This document shows, piece by piece, positions 24,904 to 37,351 of a stretch of DNA of 64,000 nt; the stretch's first letter is position 1, and the number at the start of each line of letters is the position of its first letter. A model generated the notes under the pieces. That model searched no databases. It had not been told where the DNA came from and worked only from the letters and a program-made list of their open reading frames with translations. Origin of the DNA: Monilinia fructicola (lineage: Eukaryota > Ascomycota > Leotiomycetes > Helotiales > Sclerotiniaceae). The stretch spans positions 434,001-498,000 of the forward strand of contig VICG01000013.1 of the NCBI GenBank assembly GCA_008692225.1, read 5' to 3'. The translations under genes were made by a program, and so were the position numbers.

Positions 24904-25738
24904 TCAGGAAGATGGCGTTCGGAACCTGGGTGGAGCAACTGCTTGAAATCCGACCACATAATTCTTTTCCTCACCAGCACTCGTCGTCCATTTTATGGGT
25001 ACGGTTGTCAAAACATTGAGGAAACTCTCTCCAGTCTTCCGATAATTGACCAGCGTAACCTGTGCTTCCAAATTAGATTCCAAAGCTTTCCTGATTGTTG
25101 ACTTTGCAAAGGCATTAGGATCGTCGTTTGTATTTTGGATAGCCTTGAGGGTAGCAGAATTGTTTGTATTTGGAATACTCTTGGCAGCAGGAGCATTGCC
25201 AAGAATTTCGAGAGTATTCGGATCGTACGGCTGTTGTAGGAATCTGCAATTCTTTCCTACAATTTCCAACTGTGAATAACCTGTTAAGCGCTCAAAGGGT
25301 TCACTACAGTAAACGATAGGACAATGAGGACGTGATGAATCACAAAGAACCAAAGCTACGCCGCTATCGATGTTTCCCAAGGTATATGTAGGATTTGGAC
25401 GACGTTGAACTTGAAACTATGAGATGTTAGCACTAGCGCATTCGAAGAATTGAGTGTGAATTGAAGACGTACCAAGATTTGTAAAACATCGAAACCACTT
25501 GGAGAATACAAGCCCGGAAAGATCATAGGATCCGAAGAAGAAGAACCTCTACTATCTGGTCGAGAATTGGTTCCTTGTTGATCTTGTTGATCCTTCGTAG
25601 AAGCATGTTCTTCATATAAAGCTTGCAGCTATTTTGAGTCAATACGTATCAATATAGATCAAGATATGGTAGAAGGATGAGATAGAGATTTACCTCTTTA
25701 AGCTTCTTAAGTTGTTCTTCATGTTCAGGACTTAACAT
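24904..25738 (-). CDS. vvd: Short LOV-domain blue-light receptor, VIVID-like
   Basis: Exons (minus strand) are 25738-25694, 25628-25473 and 25416-24904, giving 237 residues. A short N-terminal cap contains GLYSPSGFD and RRPNP, then a single LOV/PAS domain. The flavin-adduct motif GKNCRFLQ is intact, with the photoactive Cys at residue 124, as in VIVID and WC-1. Such proteins bind FAD/FMN, sense blue light and in Neurospora damp White Collar signalling. There is no GATA zinc finger or second PAS domain, so this is a stand-alone LOV protein and not WC-1. After NCRFLQ the loop is longer than usual (about residues 130-165, rich in Asn, Ala and Thr) before the TIRKALES helix. The start is the first ATG of a 45-nt exon. 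The LOV call is certain; the vvd assignment is inferred. Confidence 0.88.
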
Positions 25739-26870
25739 GATTGGATCCAGGTAATCAACTCTTGTAGATATATTATATGTGTGTGTATGGATGTATGTAT
25801 GTATGACTTTGACTCTGATTCTGATTTGACTTGACGACTTGAAGACTTGACAACTTGATATCGAGGATGATGTTATTGTGATACACTGGTATGAAAAGTC
25901 CTTGTACCTCTTGACAAGATATTTTCTTCTTTTCTATCCATTACCTCGAAATACTTTTTTAAACCGTTTGGAATTATACTTTTGAGCGAAGTGGGGGGAG
26001 GGGGGGACTAAAGGAGGATTAAAGATTTGGGGTATGAGAAATAATATGAGAGTATGTGATTATGAGAGAGAGAGAGGGAGAGGGAGAGAGTGAACGAGAG
26101 AGACTACTACGAGAGACTATGGGAGACTATGAGAGGCTACCAGAGACTACCAGAGACTCCCCAGCACTTACCTATCTCGTATGTCCTTGGGCAAGTTCCT
26201 ATTTTGAAACTTGATGGGATAAATCTGGTAGCGAGAGTTGAGAACTATACCTCTTTAGTACCTACCCTTAAAACTTTACTTATCTTTGAAGCTACGAGGT
26301 AATCATACATAAATTTAATAAAATGTGATAAAATGTGATATATTATAATATGATTTTATAGACGAATCCATACAGTGATGATCAAACAATGGAGAACGGC
26401 ATATGGTTCCATGTTGAGACTTGAAGAAGTCGATTACTAATAGACTGAATATATGATTAAGTAAGAAAAGGAAGGAAGGAACGAAGGAAAGAAAGAGAAG
26501 AAAGGAAGAAGGCGAGAAGGAAGAATTTGATACAGTAGAATGCGTAAATGGGGAACATGGAAGAGTTTGTTTGGTAGATAGTAGATAGATACATACATAC
26601 ATATTGCATACACATGGATATTACATACCTATTACCTACCTAGTAGAGCGAAAACTCGTAAGTCGTAACACTCTTCAATTCGATCTCCATATCAAATGAT
26701 TTGGAGAGGAAGGAACGACGATCGACGAATTATTATCCGAACGCCTTAGGTAATCAATCTTACTTGAGGTACGTACTGTACTATAGCCCTGGTGCTGAGC
26801 TCAATGGAGTGAGTTTACTAGAACATGTACAATGATTTCATGATTATAAATATTATTGGTAGCATAACCG

Positions 26871-26979
26871 ATAAATACAATAAATACAATAAATACAATA
26901 AATACAATAAATACAATAAATACAATAAATACAATAAATACAATAAATACAATAAATACAATAAATACAACAAATACAG
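26871..26979. repeat. (AATAAATAC)n tandem array
   Basis: About twelve near-perfect copies of a 9-bp unit. Because nine is a multiple of three it creates an artefactual Leu/Tyr repeat frame on the minus strand. Confidence 0.92.
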
Positions 26980-28440
26980 TAGCACGTGAGATGTATTGGG
27001 TATATCATTGCTGGATACTCTATGATATGTCGAACTTGAACAATTCGAAATTCTCATACAATCTTATCATATACGTACTTCCAAAGGTCTTATAGAGATT
27101 CAAAACAACCTTGGAAGGACTACGAGGCAAGTAGGCATCGAATGCGGTTGGTCCTTGGATCCTCTACTCCATGAGCCCATAGGCTTCCTAACATACTCGG
27201 GTGTTACTGTAGGACAAACCTTGGAAACATCACATATCTAGGAAGTATCTAGGTACTTCCTAGATAGATAAACGGATACTAGTCATATGGAACCAGATTG
27301 CCGTCCAAATGCGTATATTGATACATACCTAGGTATGCTTGATCGAAATTATACAGAGGGCTAACTGTCTGCCTTCCTCCCCAGCTACTACCTAGCACCC
27401 ATCTAGTATTGGCTGATGGCAGTTAGATATCGATATTTACTGTCCTCTGCATGTGTATAGTATAGTATAGTATATACTCTGTACGGAGTACTCGAGTACA
27501 ACCTTCAGACCAAACGCAGACTAATTACATACTCCGGAGTCCGTACTGTACTCCGTACTGTCCATCCAACCACACCTAACCCCAAACTGGCCTAGCACGA
27601 GTATCAAGTACTATCAACCCCCACCGCCAGCGTGGCATCAACCCATCAAGTGGCATCAACCCACCTACCCAGCAATACGGACAAGAAGCAGAACCTCCGC
27701 TGATACCGATACAGTACCGATACAGTACAGTACGATCCTTGATGTTAACACAGATGCTGATCGATCTGATTACCTGGATCAAGTGTAAGGTTTATCGAGC
27801 CCACATGATTCCGAGAGCACCACCGCATCGCACCGCATCGCACCGCACCCTCAAAACCGTCCTGTGCTGTCCTGTTCCGTGACTTCTGTCACGCATGAAA
27901 AGCCGGGGCATGCGAGTTGCAGTAGCGAAGACGGAGGAAAAGGAAAGGGAAAAGCAAGGGAAAGAAAAGGGGGAAGAGGGAAAAAAGAAAAGAAAAGAAA
28001 AGACAAGACAAGACAAGAAGAGAAAAGAAAAACATCTCAGTCAAATTTCATCGAGAAATCGATATTTTCACGATCGATGATCGAGGTGACTTTTATGTTT
28101 GCCATGTCTCAACCATACATATCGGTATCGTAAATGTTGACGACTAGTCCGTTCTGCGGATTAGGTGCATGTGTATATATACTTTTCAGTACAGTCAGCC
28201 CAGCGCACCTGGTACGATACATGTACGGAGTCCAGACAGAGCAGAAACTGACGGTAAGCTTCGCGAACTAATGTGCTTTCTTTTCTTTTTCCCTTTATTT
28301 TCCCGATCGTTCCACGCTTTGGGAGTTGCTGTACGGAGGATGTATTTGTATTGCGACAAGGGACTAGGAGGTATCTCCGACTGCATGTGTCACACAATAC
28401 AGACAGTACAGTCCTGATGAGTATTGTACGGAGTATGTAT

Positions 28441-28535
28441 GGGTGGTAAATTGGTAAGTTGGTAAGTTGGTAAATTTGGTAAATTTGGTAAATTTGGTAA
28501 ATTGGTAAATTGGTAAATTTGGTAAATTGGTAATG
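28441..28535. repeat. (GGTAAATT/T)n tandem array
   Basis: About eleven copies of GGTAAATT or GGTAAATTT with occasional GGTAAGTT variants, so the period alternates between 8 and 9 bp. Confidence 0.85.
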
Positions 28536-30472
28536 GATACGTTTTGTTAGGTCGCTTGTACGGTACTCTGTACGGTACTCTGCACAGAGTTGTACTCGAG
28601 TAAGAGAGTTTGGGCTATTTTGGCAAATCCGATTTCTCCATGGGTGAAGATGGTGGCCGGAGATGCACGGTAAGAAAACTTGGAAGTGTTTGGGATGGAT
28701 TCATATGTTATTTTGGGGATATATATATACACATACACACACACATATATATATACATAAGTACATATATAACAAATATATATATATATATATATATCAT
28801 CATTACCTACTTACATAGATACTTGATAAGTTGGCTTGCTTGATGTAGAATAAGATATCAAAGAGACCCATGGGTTTTGAAGACATTAATACATTCATAC
28901 AATCATTCATCCATCCACCCACCCATCCTTCCATTCATTCATGCATTAGTTCACCCTATCCGTATTTTCGAGTATTTTCGCATCAATTGTCGCTTGGAAG
29001 ATCAAGAAAGTTATTTATTAGCCGTTTGCATTACGAGTATCGCTTCACCACCATTCCACTGGCTGCTCTTGATTAGTCAGATTAACGTGGCCATGACTAA
29101 TTCTCACCCAATGAGGAATCTCCTCCTCCGTACTCCGTACTCCCTACATCCAAGTTGCAGAGCCCATCCCTGCATGCTCCAATGGCCACTAGTCCATGAT
29201 CAGATAGGTACCGTATTATGAGATTCGCTCCCTCGCTCGTTGACGCATCAATCGAGTGTGACGGTCAGAGGGGACTCAGGGATACCTAGGGAGGTAGGTG
29301 GGTAGGTACGTATCGCCATGGCTATTACTGTATTCTGTACTCTGCACTCTGCACTCTGTACTCTGTACAATTCCAGTCCACATGGCACATGGAAAGAAGG
29401 GCAATCGCAGCACCGAAAATTCCTCCTGTAGAGCTACCTAGGTCGGTACCTCGCTACATGGTTTTCAGCTCCCGACCTACTTACAGTACTGTACATCTCC
29501 ACCAGCGAGGTAGTTCGTAGTTCGTAGTTCGTAGTTCTACGGCATGTCAAAATCTCCGCAATTGTATACGCCTGGTTTCCCTCCCTCCCCAGATGCGAAG
29601 TCACGACTCACAACCATCATGGCCAAATCACGGTGAACATGTAACATGCCGATGAAATCTACCTCGAAGCTATTCTGTCTCACCACCAGCCCAGCCATTG
29701 CGTTGACTAGCCCTCATCAGCTACTGTGGCTGCTACCTGCTATACTGTAATGGGTCGTTCGTTAGAACCTGCCCGTTGCGAGTATCGAGAAGCTAACGAT
29801 ACTCCTTACCCATATCGATCGATGCATAGCGGTGAGTTAGTTCATGGGCTTTGACTTCCTTTCGATGTGGTTGATGTCTGGGGGAATTAGCGTACTGCGT
29901 GTAGTGTGTGGTTTGAAACGGAAGTCTAGATTCAGTCTTCCTGGCCGTGAGCACGGGAAAAGTGTTCGGAGTGATACCTGCGGAAGGGCCTGCGTCTAGT
30001 CGAACTATCGAGTTGTGGTGGTGAGAGAATATAATTGAGACATTGTTAAGCTAGAGGTGTGCGACAGCTTTGCATCCGTTAACGTATCCGTTAACCTTGC
30101 TCATGAGCGAGGAAGACGCAGATCACATTGATGGGAGATGAAAGAATTTGGCACCGCCTCTCCCTACGAAGTCGGTTGATGTTGTCGATATCAAGAATAC
30201 AAAGGCCCTCGACCTCCTCTTTTCTCAAGCTTGTGGTTCCCATCCCAAATCCCCACATCTTCCCGCGGATTCCTCGTACAGGCCCTACACCTTCTTATAT
30301 ATCACAAATACATACATACATACATACATACCCATAAACATACATATATATACACATACATGCATGCATACATACACATACATCCAATCACCAAAGCAAA
30401 ACCCATACACCCAGGAGAAGACTGCTCAGCTAAAGCATAAGTAGCCTCCTCCATTTTGAATTTTGAACTCCA

Positions 30473-30492
30473 ATCACGTGACACTATATAAA
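30473..30492 (+). promoter_or_regulatory. CACGTG element and TATA box upstream of bL33m
   Basis: A CCAAT directly abuts TCACGTGA (around 30470-30481), and TATATAAA follows at 30485-30492. It lies about 370 bp before the ATG at 30860 in the same orientation. This arrangement would suit a core promoter for the ribosomal protein gene, though the intervening DNA is long and repeat-rich. The assignment is positional only. Confidence 0.4.
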
Positions 30493-30859
30493 CCTCTCAG
30501 TTATATTCGATTCCAAGCAAGACAGATGAATGAAACTGCAACTCCATGCCCCCATACACCCCTCCCATTATTCATATCCTAACACCCCCAAAATCATCCC
30601 CTCCCCAACACACAACACCAAATGAAAATCACCCTCTTCCCTACCCATCCATCCATCCATCCATATATCCATCCATCAACCATAAAGCCACAATCCCCAC
30701 CCCCCAGCCACAGTCCACCCCCACAGCCCTCCAACCTCAGGCACAAACCCTCCCCCCTCCCGCATAATTTTACAACCAAACCGCAAAGCACGATCCGGCG
30801 CTCCCAAACCCTCTGCCACCACCCCCTCCCGCGCAGCACCTCATCCGACGAACGACCAG

Positions 30860-31779
30860 ATGGCGAAGAAAGGTACGTACCGCATCGTCTCCCCCACCGC
30901 CGCATCGCGCCTCTGCTAACACGTCCAGCGAAATCCCGTACGATTCCCGTGCGCCTGATCTCGATGGCCTTGACGGGGTACTACAAGACGCTTGTTCGGC
31001 CGCGTGCGCATCGTCCGCTTAGTATGCTGAAGTATGATCCTGTTGGTAGGTGTTGATTTCTTTTGTTTCTTTGAGTTGAGGCTGGGTTTGGGCTTGGATT
31101 GGGGATTGGGGACGTTGGGATTGAGTCGAGAGGGGAAAGAGGTGGAATTGGGGTTGTGGAGGGATTATTGGAGGGGGATGGAGAAGGGCAATTGGGTGTT
31201 GGAGGGTATGTGGGATGTGGGTCGACAGATGGATATAGACACAAATTATGAGGGAGGGTGGTAGGAGGGATACAAGCCGATCAAGGCGATGATTGTGCCG
31301 GTCTTCAAAAAAAGGTCCGCCTCGATACGAAAACAGAGAGAAAATGGGTGTGTGTGCAAGAGCCACACCATTCGGCACCCAAACTCATATCGAACAAGGG
31401 AGAGGCAAGAAACAAAAGCGCGGAGCTATTGATATACATACATGCGCGCGGAGCGCAAATGTCTTCTCAACACGAGATATCTAAGCAGCTCTCTCACCCT
31501 CTCCCAACACCACCAACCGAACCCCATTCCTCCCTTCCATGGCACGCCTCCATCTCCAACCAACACCAACCCAGCCCTGCAAATCGAAAACTCACAAAGC
31601 CCCTCCCACGAACCAAACCAACCAAACACAACCCAACCCAACCCAACGCAGCTCAAATCCCACCAAGCCCCAAGCCTCACTACCACCCCCAAAGAAACCC
31701 CCGCTAACCACCCCCTCCCCATCTAGTACGCAAAAAGGTCCTCTTCCTCGAGCAGAAACGCGGCGGTGGTGCAAAGTAG
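30860..31779 (+). CDS. mrpl39: Mitochondrial ribosomal protein bL33m (yeast Mrpl39)
   Basis: Three exons, 30860-30872, 30929-31045 and 31727-31779, join to a 60-residue protein. It begins [18 protein letters not shown], continues with [17 protein letters not shown] and ends [16 protein letters not shown]. This is the bacterial-L33-type protein of the large mitoribosomal subunit, at the family's usual length. The first exon is only 13 nt. Intron 1 (56 bp) and intron 2 (681 bp, unusually long for this window) both have GT..AG ends and a GCTAAC branch point. No single reading frame reveals the gene, so it is easy to miss. The second intron contains overlapping spurious frames. Splicing is inferred; the protein identity is strong. 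Confidence 0.92.
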
Positions 31780-32816
31780 TTAACTCAACCTACCAACTAC
31801 CCACCTACGCAACCAACCAACCAACGAACCAAGCCAGCCAGCCAGCCAGCCAGCAATCGAACGCCGACTCCATACCAGCAAGAAGAAGAAAAACAAAAGA
31901 AAAAAGAAAAACACAAAACAAAAGATCAAACAGGATGAGAGATGAGATACCAAACAGAGAGCACGCGTATTTGGATTGATGGCGGAGCGGGTGAGATGTG
32001 AGAGATGGGGGTAGGAATGGGAATAGGCATAAGGGAGAGAAAGTTGTGGAGTGTCGATTTTTCATGGGTGATGGTTATTTGAGAAATGCGTGACAAAGGG
32101 GCAGAGGGGATGTTCATTCACGTTTTTGCGCTTAGATGGTATCGTAAACCTTGGAACAGCTTAGGTTATGTAGACACGGGGATCAAGTGATGCACAAAGA
32201 AGTGTACAAATAACCACTTGGCATTGTATGAATAGGATGCATGGAATGGCGTATTGGGGAAAACAAATCATGAATTCAATCACCATTTCTTTCCACAGAG
32301 ATGACGCAGATGATAAACGGCAATTATTGATGTCAGTTCTAGATTTCTAGACTATGGAGCCCACATCAAGCTCAATCTCTGCTAATTTTATCCTCCTAGC
32401 AAACACGCATATATAAGAGACCTTTTGCGAATCACATAAGCTAATCTTGCAGCACCATTATTTTATTCCATATCGTCTTTCTTTCCATCTCATCCATTAA
32501 CCTTTCGTCACACAACAAGTATTGCAAGCCAATGAACAACAGCAACTTTAAGTATATGGAAACTCTCTCTTCTGTAACTTTTTCGTGCAAACTTTTTACG
32601 CTTATCTAGTCCGCCCAAAAATGCGAAAGTTTGCAGCCATGCATGCGTAGAGGAAGTAGTAAGTAATGATCAGTCATTACTCAGTCCTTGTTTAATGGTA
32701 GAAGTTCGACTGGTTTGACTGTAGCCATTATGGGATGTGGTGCTATTTTTCGAAAAGTGTAATTTTTTGACTTAGGATCGATCTTGTGACTCTGGAATAA
32801 CCGTCTTGTTTGTCGG
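31780..32816. other. Intergenic between convergent genes
   Basis: This is the shared 3' space of mrpl39 and the coiled-coil gene. It has a (CCAG)n tract near 31833-31853 and an A-rich run near 31880-31925. No gene is supported. Confidence 0.5.
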
Positions 32817-35800
32817 CTAACGAAGATTCAACTTTGGTGCTTTTGATGGCTTACTGGGTTGTAAGTCATGAGAAGCAAAAGACTGATTAGATCTCTCTCT
32901 CTTCACTGCATTTCGCTTAATTTCTGGTGTTGGCTCATACAGAGGTGCTACTTTTGATTGTTCTGGTGCTCTTGGGCCGGCAAGATTTGGTTGTCCACTC
33001 GCAATACGGTTGTAACCGCTCGGGCCAGTTCTTGATATGGACTGAAGACCGTTGTTCAAACCGCGATTGTTTCTCAGTACCGGCTTCTTAAAAGTTGCAG
33101 TTGCACCCTCATCTTTTTGGCCATGGACCTGAGTCTGTGAGCTATGAAGAGAAATAGAAGAGTCCTGCTGATCACTCTTCTTCATCGCTGATCTCGGTGG
33201 TTTTCTAGTTCGTCGCTGGATGGATTCTTTTGCAACCGAGAGAATAGGCTTGGACAGTTGGTTTGGCGCACTAATGAATCCTCCTTCGGCGGCAATAACG
33301 ACTGCGTTTCGCTTGGAATTTGGACTGCCAAGATATTCATCCACGCGAGGATAGTACTTTGATAGAGCATTTTCCGTATGTGCAATCTTATCATTCGATA
33401 CTTGACGATTCTTGTCGTACACTCGCTGAATTTCCTCTCGACTATGTGCAGTTTCCACCTCTGGCATGATGTCCTCCAGGTCCGTTAGAGGGCTTGTACT
33501 GAGAGAGGCTACCCCTGAAAATGGTTTAATAGGGGTTAGGCTTCCACCAATGTTATCTCCATGTGCCCGTGAAAAGGAAGATGTGAGTAGAACACTTGCT
33601 CTAGATTCTGGTACCTTACGCTGGTCTCCTTCCATGCTGTAGACATTGCTAGATTTGCTAGGTCTGCACTCAGCAGATCTGCGCACAGGTGTTCGAGAAT
33701 CATGAACACGACTGGGATTACTGACAAACATTTGACTACTGTCGGATGTCGCCGTGATACCTTCGAAACGCTGTCGCAACCGGTCATTCTCCTTCTTGAG
33801 ATGCCCATTCTCCTCAACCATACCACGAAGTCTCTTTTGTGCACCTTCAAGCTCATCCTTAATCCTGAGACTTTCACCTTGACAAGCCTTCAATGAAGCA
33901 AGCTGATTTGCTTGCTCTTGGCGAATTGAGAGCATCTCTTGCTTGTGCTCTTGTTTCTGCATCAAAAGTTGAGGAGCTGAGATTGAAGTTTCTTCCAACT
34001 TTTGAAGTTGAAGCTTTTGCTGCAACAGTTGATCTTTGTATGTAGCTATCTCCGACTTGACTTTAACAACATTCTTCGCTTGATCATCAAATGCCTTCTT
34101 AGATGCTTTTGATTCCTCAACTGCTGCTTGCAATTTCTCTTCGATTTCTACTTGCTTACGCTTCAGGTTTTTCACAAGGATATCATGCTTGGCCTCTAAG
34201 TCCTTTCTCTTAGTTATCGCCATCTGCATGTTTGTCTGTAGAGCCAGCTGCCCATCGCTTATGGAATGTGCAAGCTTTTCTTCAAATGTCTTCATATTAG
34301 ACTCGACAGTTCTTAATTTTTTCTCTGTCTCGCGCAATTGATGATTTAAAGTAGTGATCGTTTCTTGGTGTGTTTGCACAGTGTTCTCGGCCTGAAGTTT
34401 GCTATTGTTTGCGGCGGAGAGATGACTTTTCAACCTTGAGGTCTCCGTGTTCAAATCATCGATTCTTCTATTCATCTCTGGGTCTTCTCTCGGTTGAGCA
34501 TTTAAAATCGCAAGCTGTTCATCCCTCCTCGCCAAATAAGAACGAACAGTTGCGAGTTCTATAGTGAGCTCATTGATATGAGATAAATTGTTCTCCAATT
34601 CTGCCTCTTTGGAGCTCAAAGCTGCCTTCAGAGTTGCATTATTCTCTCGTAAATGGTTTACTTGCTCGCTAAGCTTGGTCTTCTCATCCAGATCACCCTT
34701 AACTTTATCTAGACGTGCTTTAAGGTCATCAAAGATTTGCACAGCCGACTCCTGAAAATTAGTGTCCTTGATACCATTGTCATCAAGCTTCATCTGGATT
34801 TTGGAGTAAATGTCATCGAGACTCTTGGTCAAAGTCTGTGGCCACTCTGAAGTTTTGCTGACAGCCCTTTTGACGGTTTTTGAAACATCATTCAACTTCT
34901 CTTGAACTCCTTCGCTAGATTTCAAAACCTTATGAAGGATCCCATCTTCCTTAGTAAGCTCTCCAAGGGTATCGACTTGAGGCTTTTGAAGAACCTTCAT
35001 AAATTCTTTGTGACGTTCAACCTCACCGTTGCTAATTTGTTTCTGGAGTTTTTCAGCTTTATTGAGTTCTCGTTGAAGTTCTTGAGACTTTGTTTCCAAA
35101 TTAAATTTGAGATTTTCATTGGCATGTTTGAGCTCATCGATCTGTCCCATCAAATTCTTGAATTTTGAATCTCGCTGATTCTGTTCTCTCTGAGCTTCCT
35201 TGATTTCCTCCAACATAATTCTCATTCTCTTTGCTTGAACTTCCGTATCCTCGATATCTTTTCTCAAGGGTGTGGGAGCTGCTCGCAGTTCTCTGACTGA
35301 CTTCTTTATATCTGTTGAATCTTGCTTGAGAGACTTTTGACAAAGGACAACATCGTTGATGTGCTGTTTGTATTTGTTGGATAAATCATTCAGTCTTTCA
35401 ACTCTCTTTGATAATTCATCCTCTCTCATCTCCAGTTCTGCATTTATTTCACATTTGTCTTGCAACTCTGCCTCGAGATTTGCGATATGCTTCACTTGTT
35501 CCTGGATGATAGATGCTTGCTTCTGTACATCCTGAATAAATCTCCAAATCGCATTCGGATCCATGTGGGATCCCTCTTGCTGGTAACCGATATGATCTCC
35601 AATTTGAGATATTCGACTGGAATCATTTCGGGAACACACAGGTGTTGTTTTGGTAACCTTGAAATGGCAACTGCGGCTTGATACTGCTTCAGAAACCTCC
35701 CGAGGCTCAAGATCTTGTGGTTTCACTGGTCTGGTCATGATGTTTCGTGGCGTTTGATGTATCATCTGAGTTCGCACCGCTTGCTGTGGTCGAGTTGTAT

Positions 35801-37351
35801 TAAGTCGTGATTGCGGACGAGATGTGTTTGCTTGCAATGCAGGGCGAGAGGGTTCCTGATAAACTGATAGATGCTGATCAGAATTAATCATTTCATGGTC
35901 TGGTTGAAACTCGGAGATTGGAATTGGCTGATGATATTGTCTAGAGTCTTCTGCGGGGAGATGTTTTTCTGATTCTACAAGCGTCATGATGGAATCTTCC
36001 ATTTCCACATTTGAATTTTTGACACCTGAAAGTGGAATTGTGGCCGGCATTCCTACTGACTGAACAGCAATTTCTTGGGGCTGCCTGTCTTGTGAAGAAT
36101 TACTTTTGTTATATAATCTCCTGGATTCCAGTGATTCTTCAGTCGCGTGAATCTGATTAGGCAAGCCTTCCTCAGCCAACGGAGAATCCGAGTACGGATA
36201 TTGTATGACCATTCCTGCGCGCGGTTGATTTTTACTTGGCGTATCTTGATATACTTGCACTTTGGGTTGATCCGAAAGAGCCTCTGGAAACGGGGCTTTC
36301 CTGTTTAATTTGCCCGGAACGTTGAATTTTTTCTTTACAATAAACCGGTTTAATCTATTAGTAAGCTCGTGGAAAGAATGGAAATTTTACTTACTGGTTT
36401 GAGGACCTCTGTCTTAGCCTACGTTGTCCACTATGGATCGGTGCTAAGATTGCTTGTCGAGGAGGTGCCTCAACCGGCTTAGATTGTTCACTGTGAGAAG
36501 CTTTGGACACTGGTGATTGATCTATTCCTTTGAGGGGTTTGGTATCTGTCATTGGTACAATTGCACTTGCAAGCCCCGAAGATATCTTATGAGAACTTGA
36601 AAGCATTTCTTTCGTTTGGGATAATGGATTTATCAAACGTTTAGTTTGCATCTGAATGGGAGTGTTTGCCGCAGAGTCATTGTGAGTGATTGAACGGGTT
36701 TCTTCCTCCGGAACTGGGATATCAAGAGACGTGAAAGCGTCGTGATGTATATGCTGAGCTCTTTGCCTATGCTGTGCTGGCTTTGTTGAAGATTTGTCGT
36801 CAGGATCTGGCATTGGGGTGGCTACTGATTTATCAGTACCGTTTTTAAAAACAATTCAACAAGTTTCTCGTGTTGAACTTACATTTTGGCAAAGATTTAG
36901 TCATGATCTTTTCTGTTTGAGCTGCAATTTCGGCAACTGGTGGAGTGTGAACCGAAAGATCACAGTTCTTTTTTAAGTGCGGCGCAATAGCATATTTGAA
37001 GCCTCTATCTTCTGGAATGTCCGGTTTTGAGAAGAATTTGGGAGGTGACCTATCAGTATGATGCATGGTACTATTGAATTGCTGATCGATCCCCTGGATA
37101 AGCTTTCTTTGAGATGATGGATCGGGATTTACAGATTGAGTAACATCTTGGGCAGATTGGGAGTTCATAATTAGCTCATCCATGCCTGTTACCGAACCAT
37201 ATTCCTCTTCATCATCCTCGTATCCTTTCTCAACACCTGCATTTTGATAGCCATTGGCGCCTCTGGGAAATTTATCATCAAGACAAGCTTGTTCCGTAGA
37301 TTGTAGCTGGATTATGGTTTGATTCTCCTCTTCGTCAGGCTCCATAGCCAT
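32817..37351 (-). CDS. Large coiled-coil protein, function unknown
   Basis: Exons (minus strand) 37351-36883, 36821-36395 and 36300-32817 give 1,459 residues with consistent phases. Introns of 61 and 94 bp have good donors (GTAAGT). The N-terminal 540 residues are polar and probably disordered, with an acidic patch near residue 45. Residues about 545-1140 form a long, nearly continuous coiled coil rich in Leu, Glu, Lys and Gln. The C-terminal 320 residues are basic and Ser-rich and include RRTRKPPRSAMKK. This layout, a long central coil between flexible tails, suits a structural role such as a synaptonemal-complex transverse filament or a spindle-pole or centrosome component. I cannot choose between these, and no diagnostic motif is visible. 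The gene model is solid; the role is open. Confidence 0.8.

Larger units (their letters stand above)
25739..30859. other. Long repeat-rich intergenic stretch
   Basis: About 5 kb without a supported gene. It contains GA-rich tracts (26065-26160), several tandem repeats listed separately, and many copies of TACTCCGTAC/GTACGGAGTA-type motifs (27480-27560, 28200-28230, 28420-28435, 28560-28590, 29128-29145). Frames here follow the repeats. The 3' end should contain the promoter of the bL33m gene. Confidence 0.5.

Noticed and set aside
26818..27057. Minus-strand ORF with a Leu/Tyr repeat
   Set aside because: It is produced entirely by the 9-bp AATAAATAC array, whose period is a multiple of three.
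28441..28535. Repeat array as a CRISPR candidate
   Set aside because: It is a contiguous short tandem repeat without spacers, and the genome is fungal.
31019..31726. Several ORFs of 60-150 codons on both strands
   Set aside because: They lie inside intron 2 of mrpl39 and have low-complexity Pro/Thr or Trp/Gly composition.
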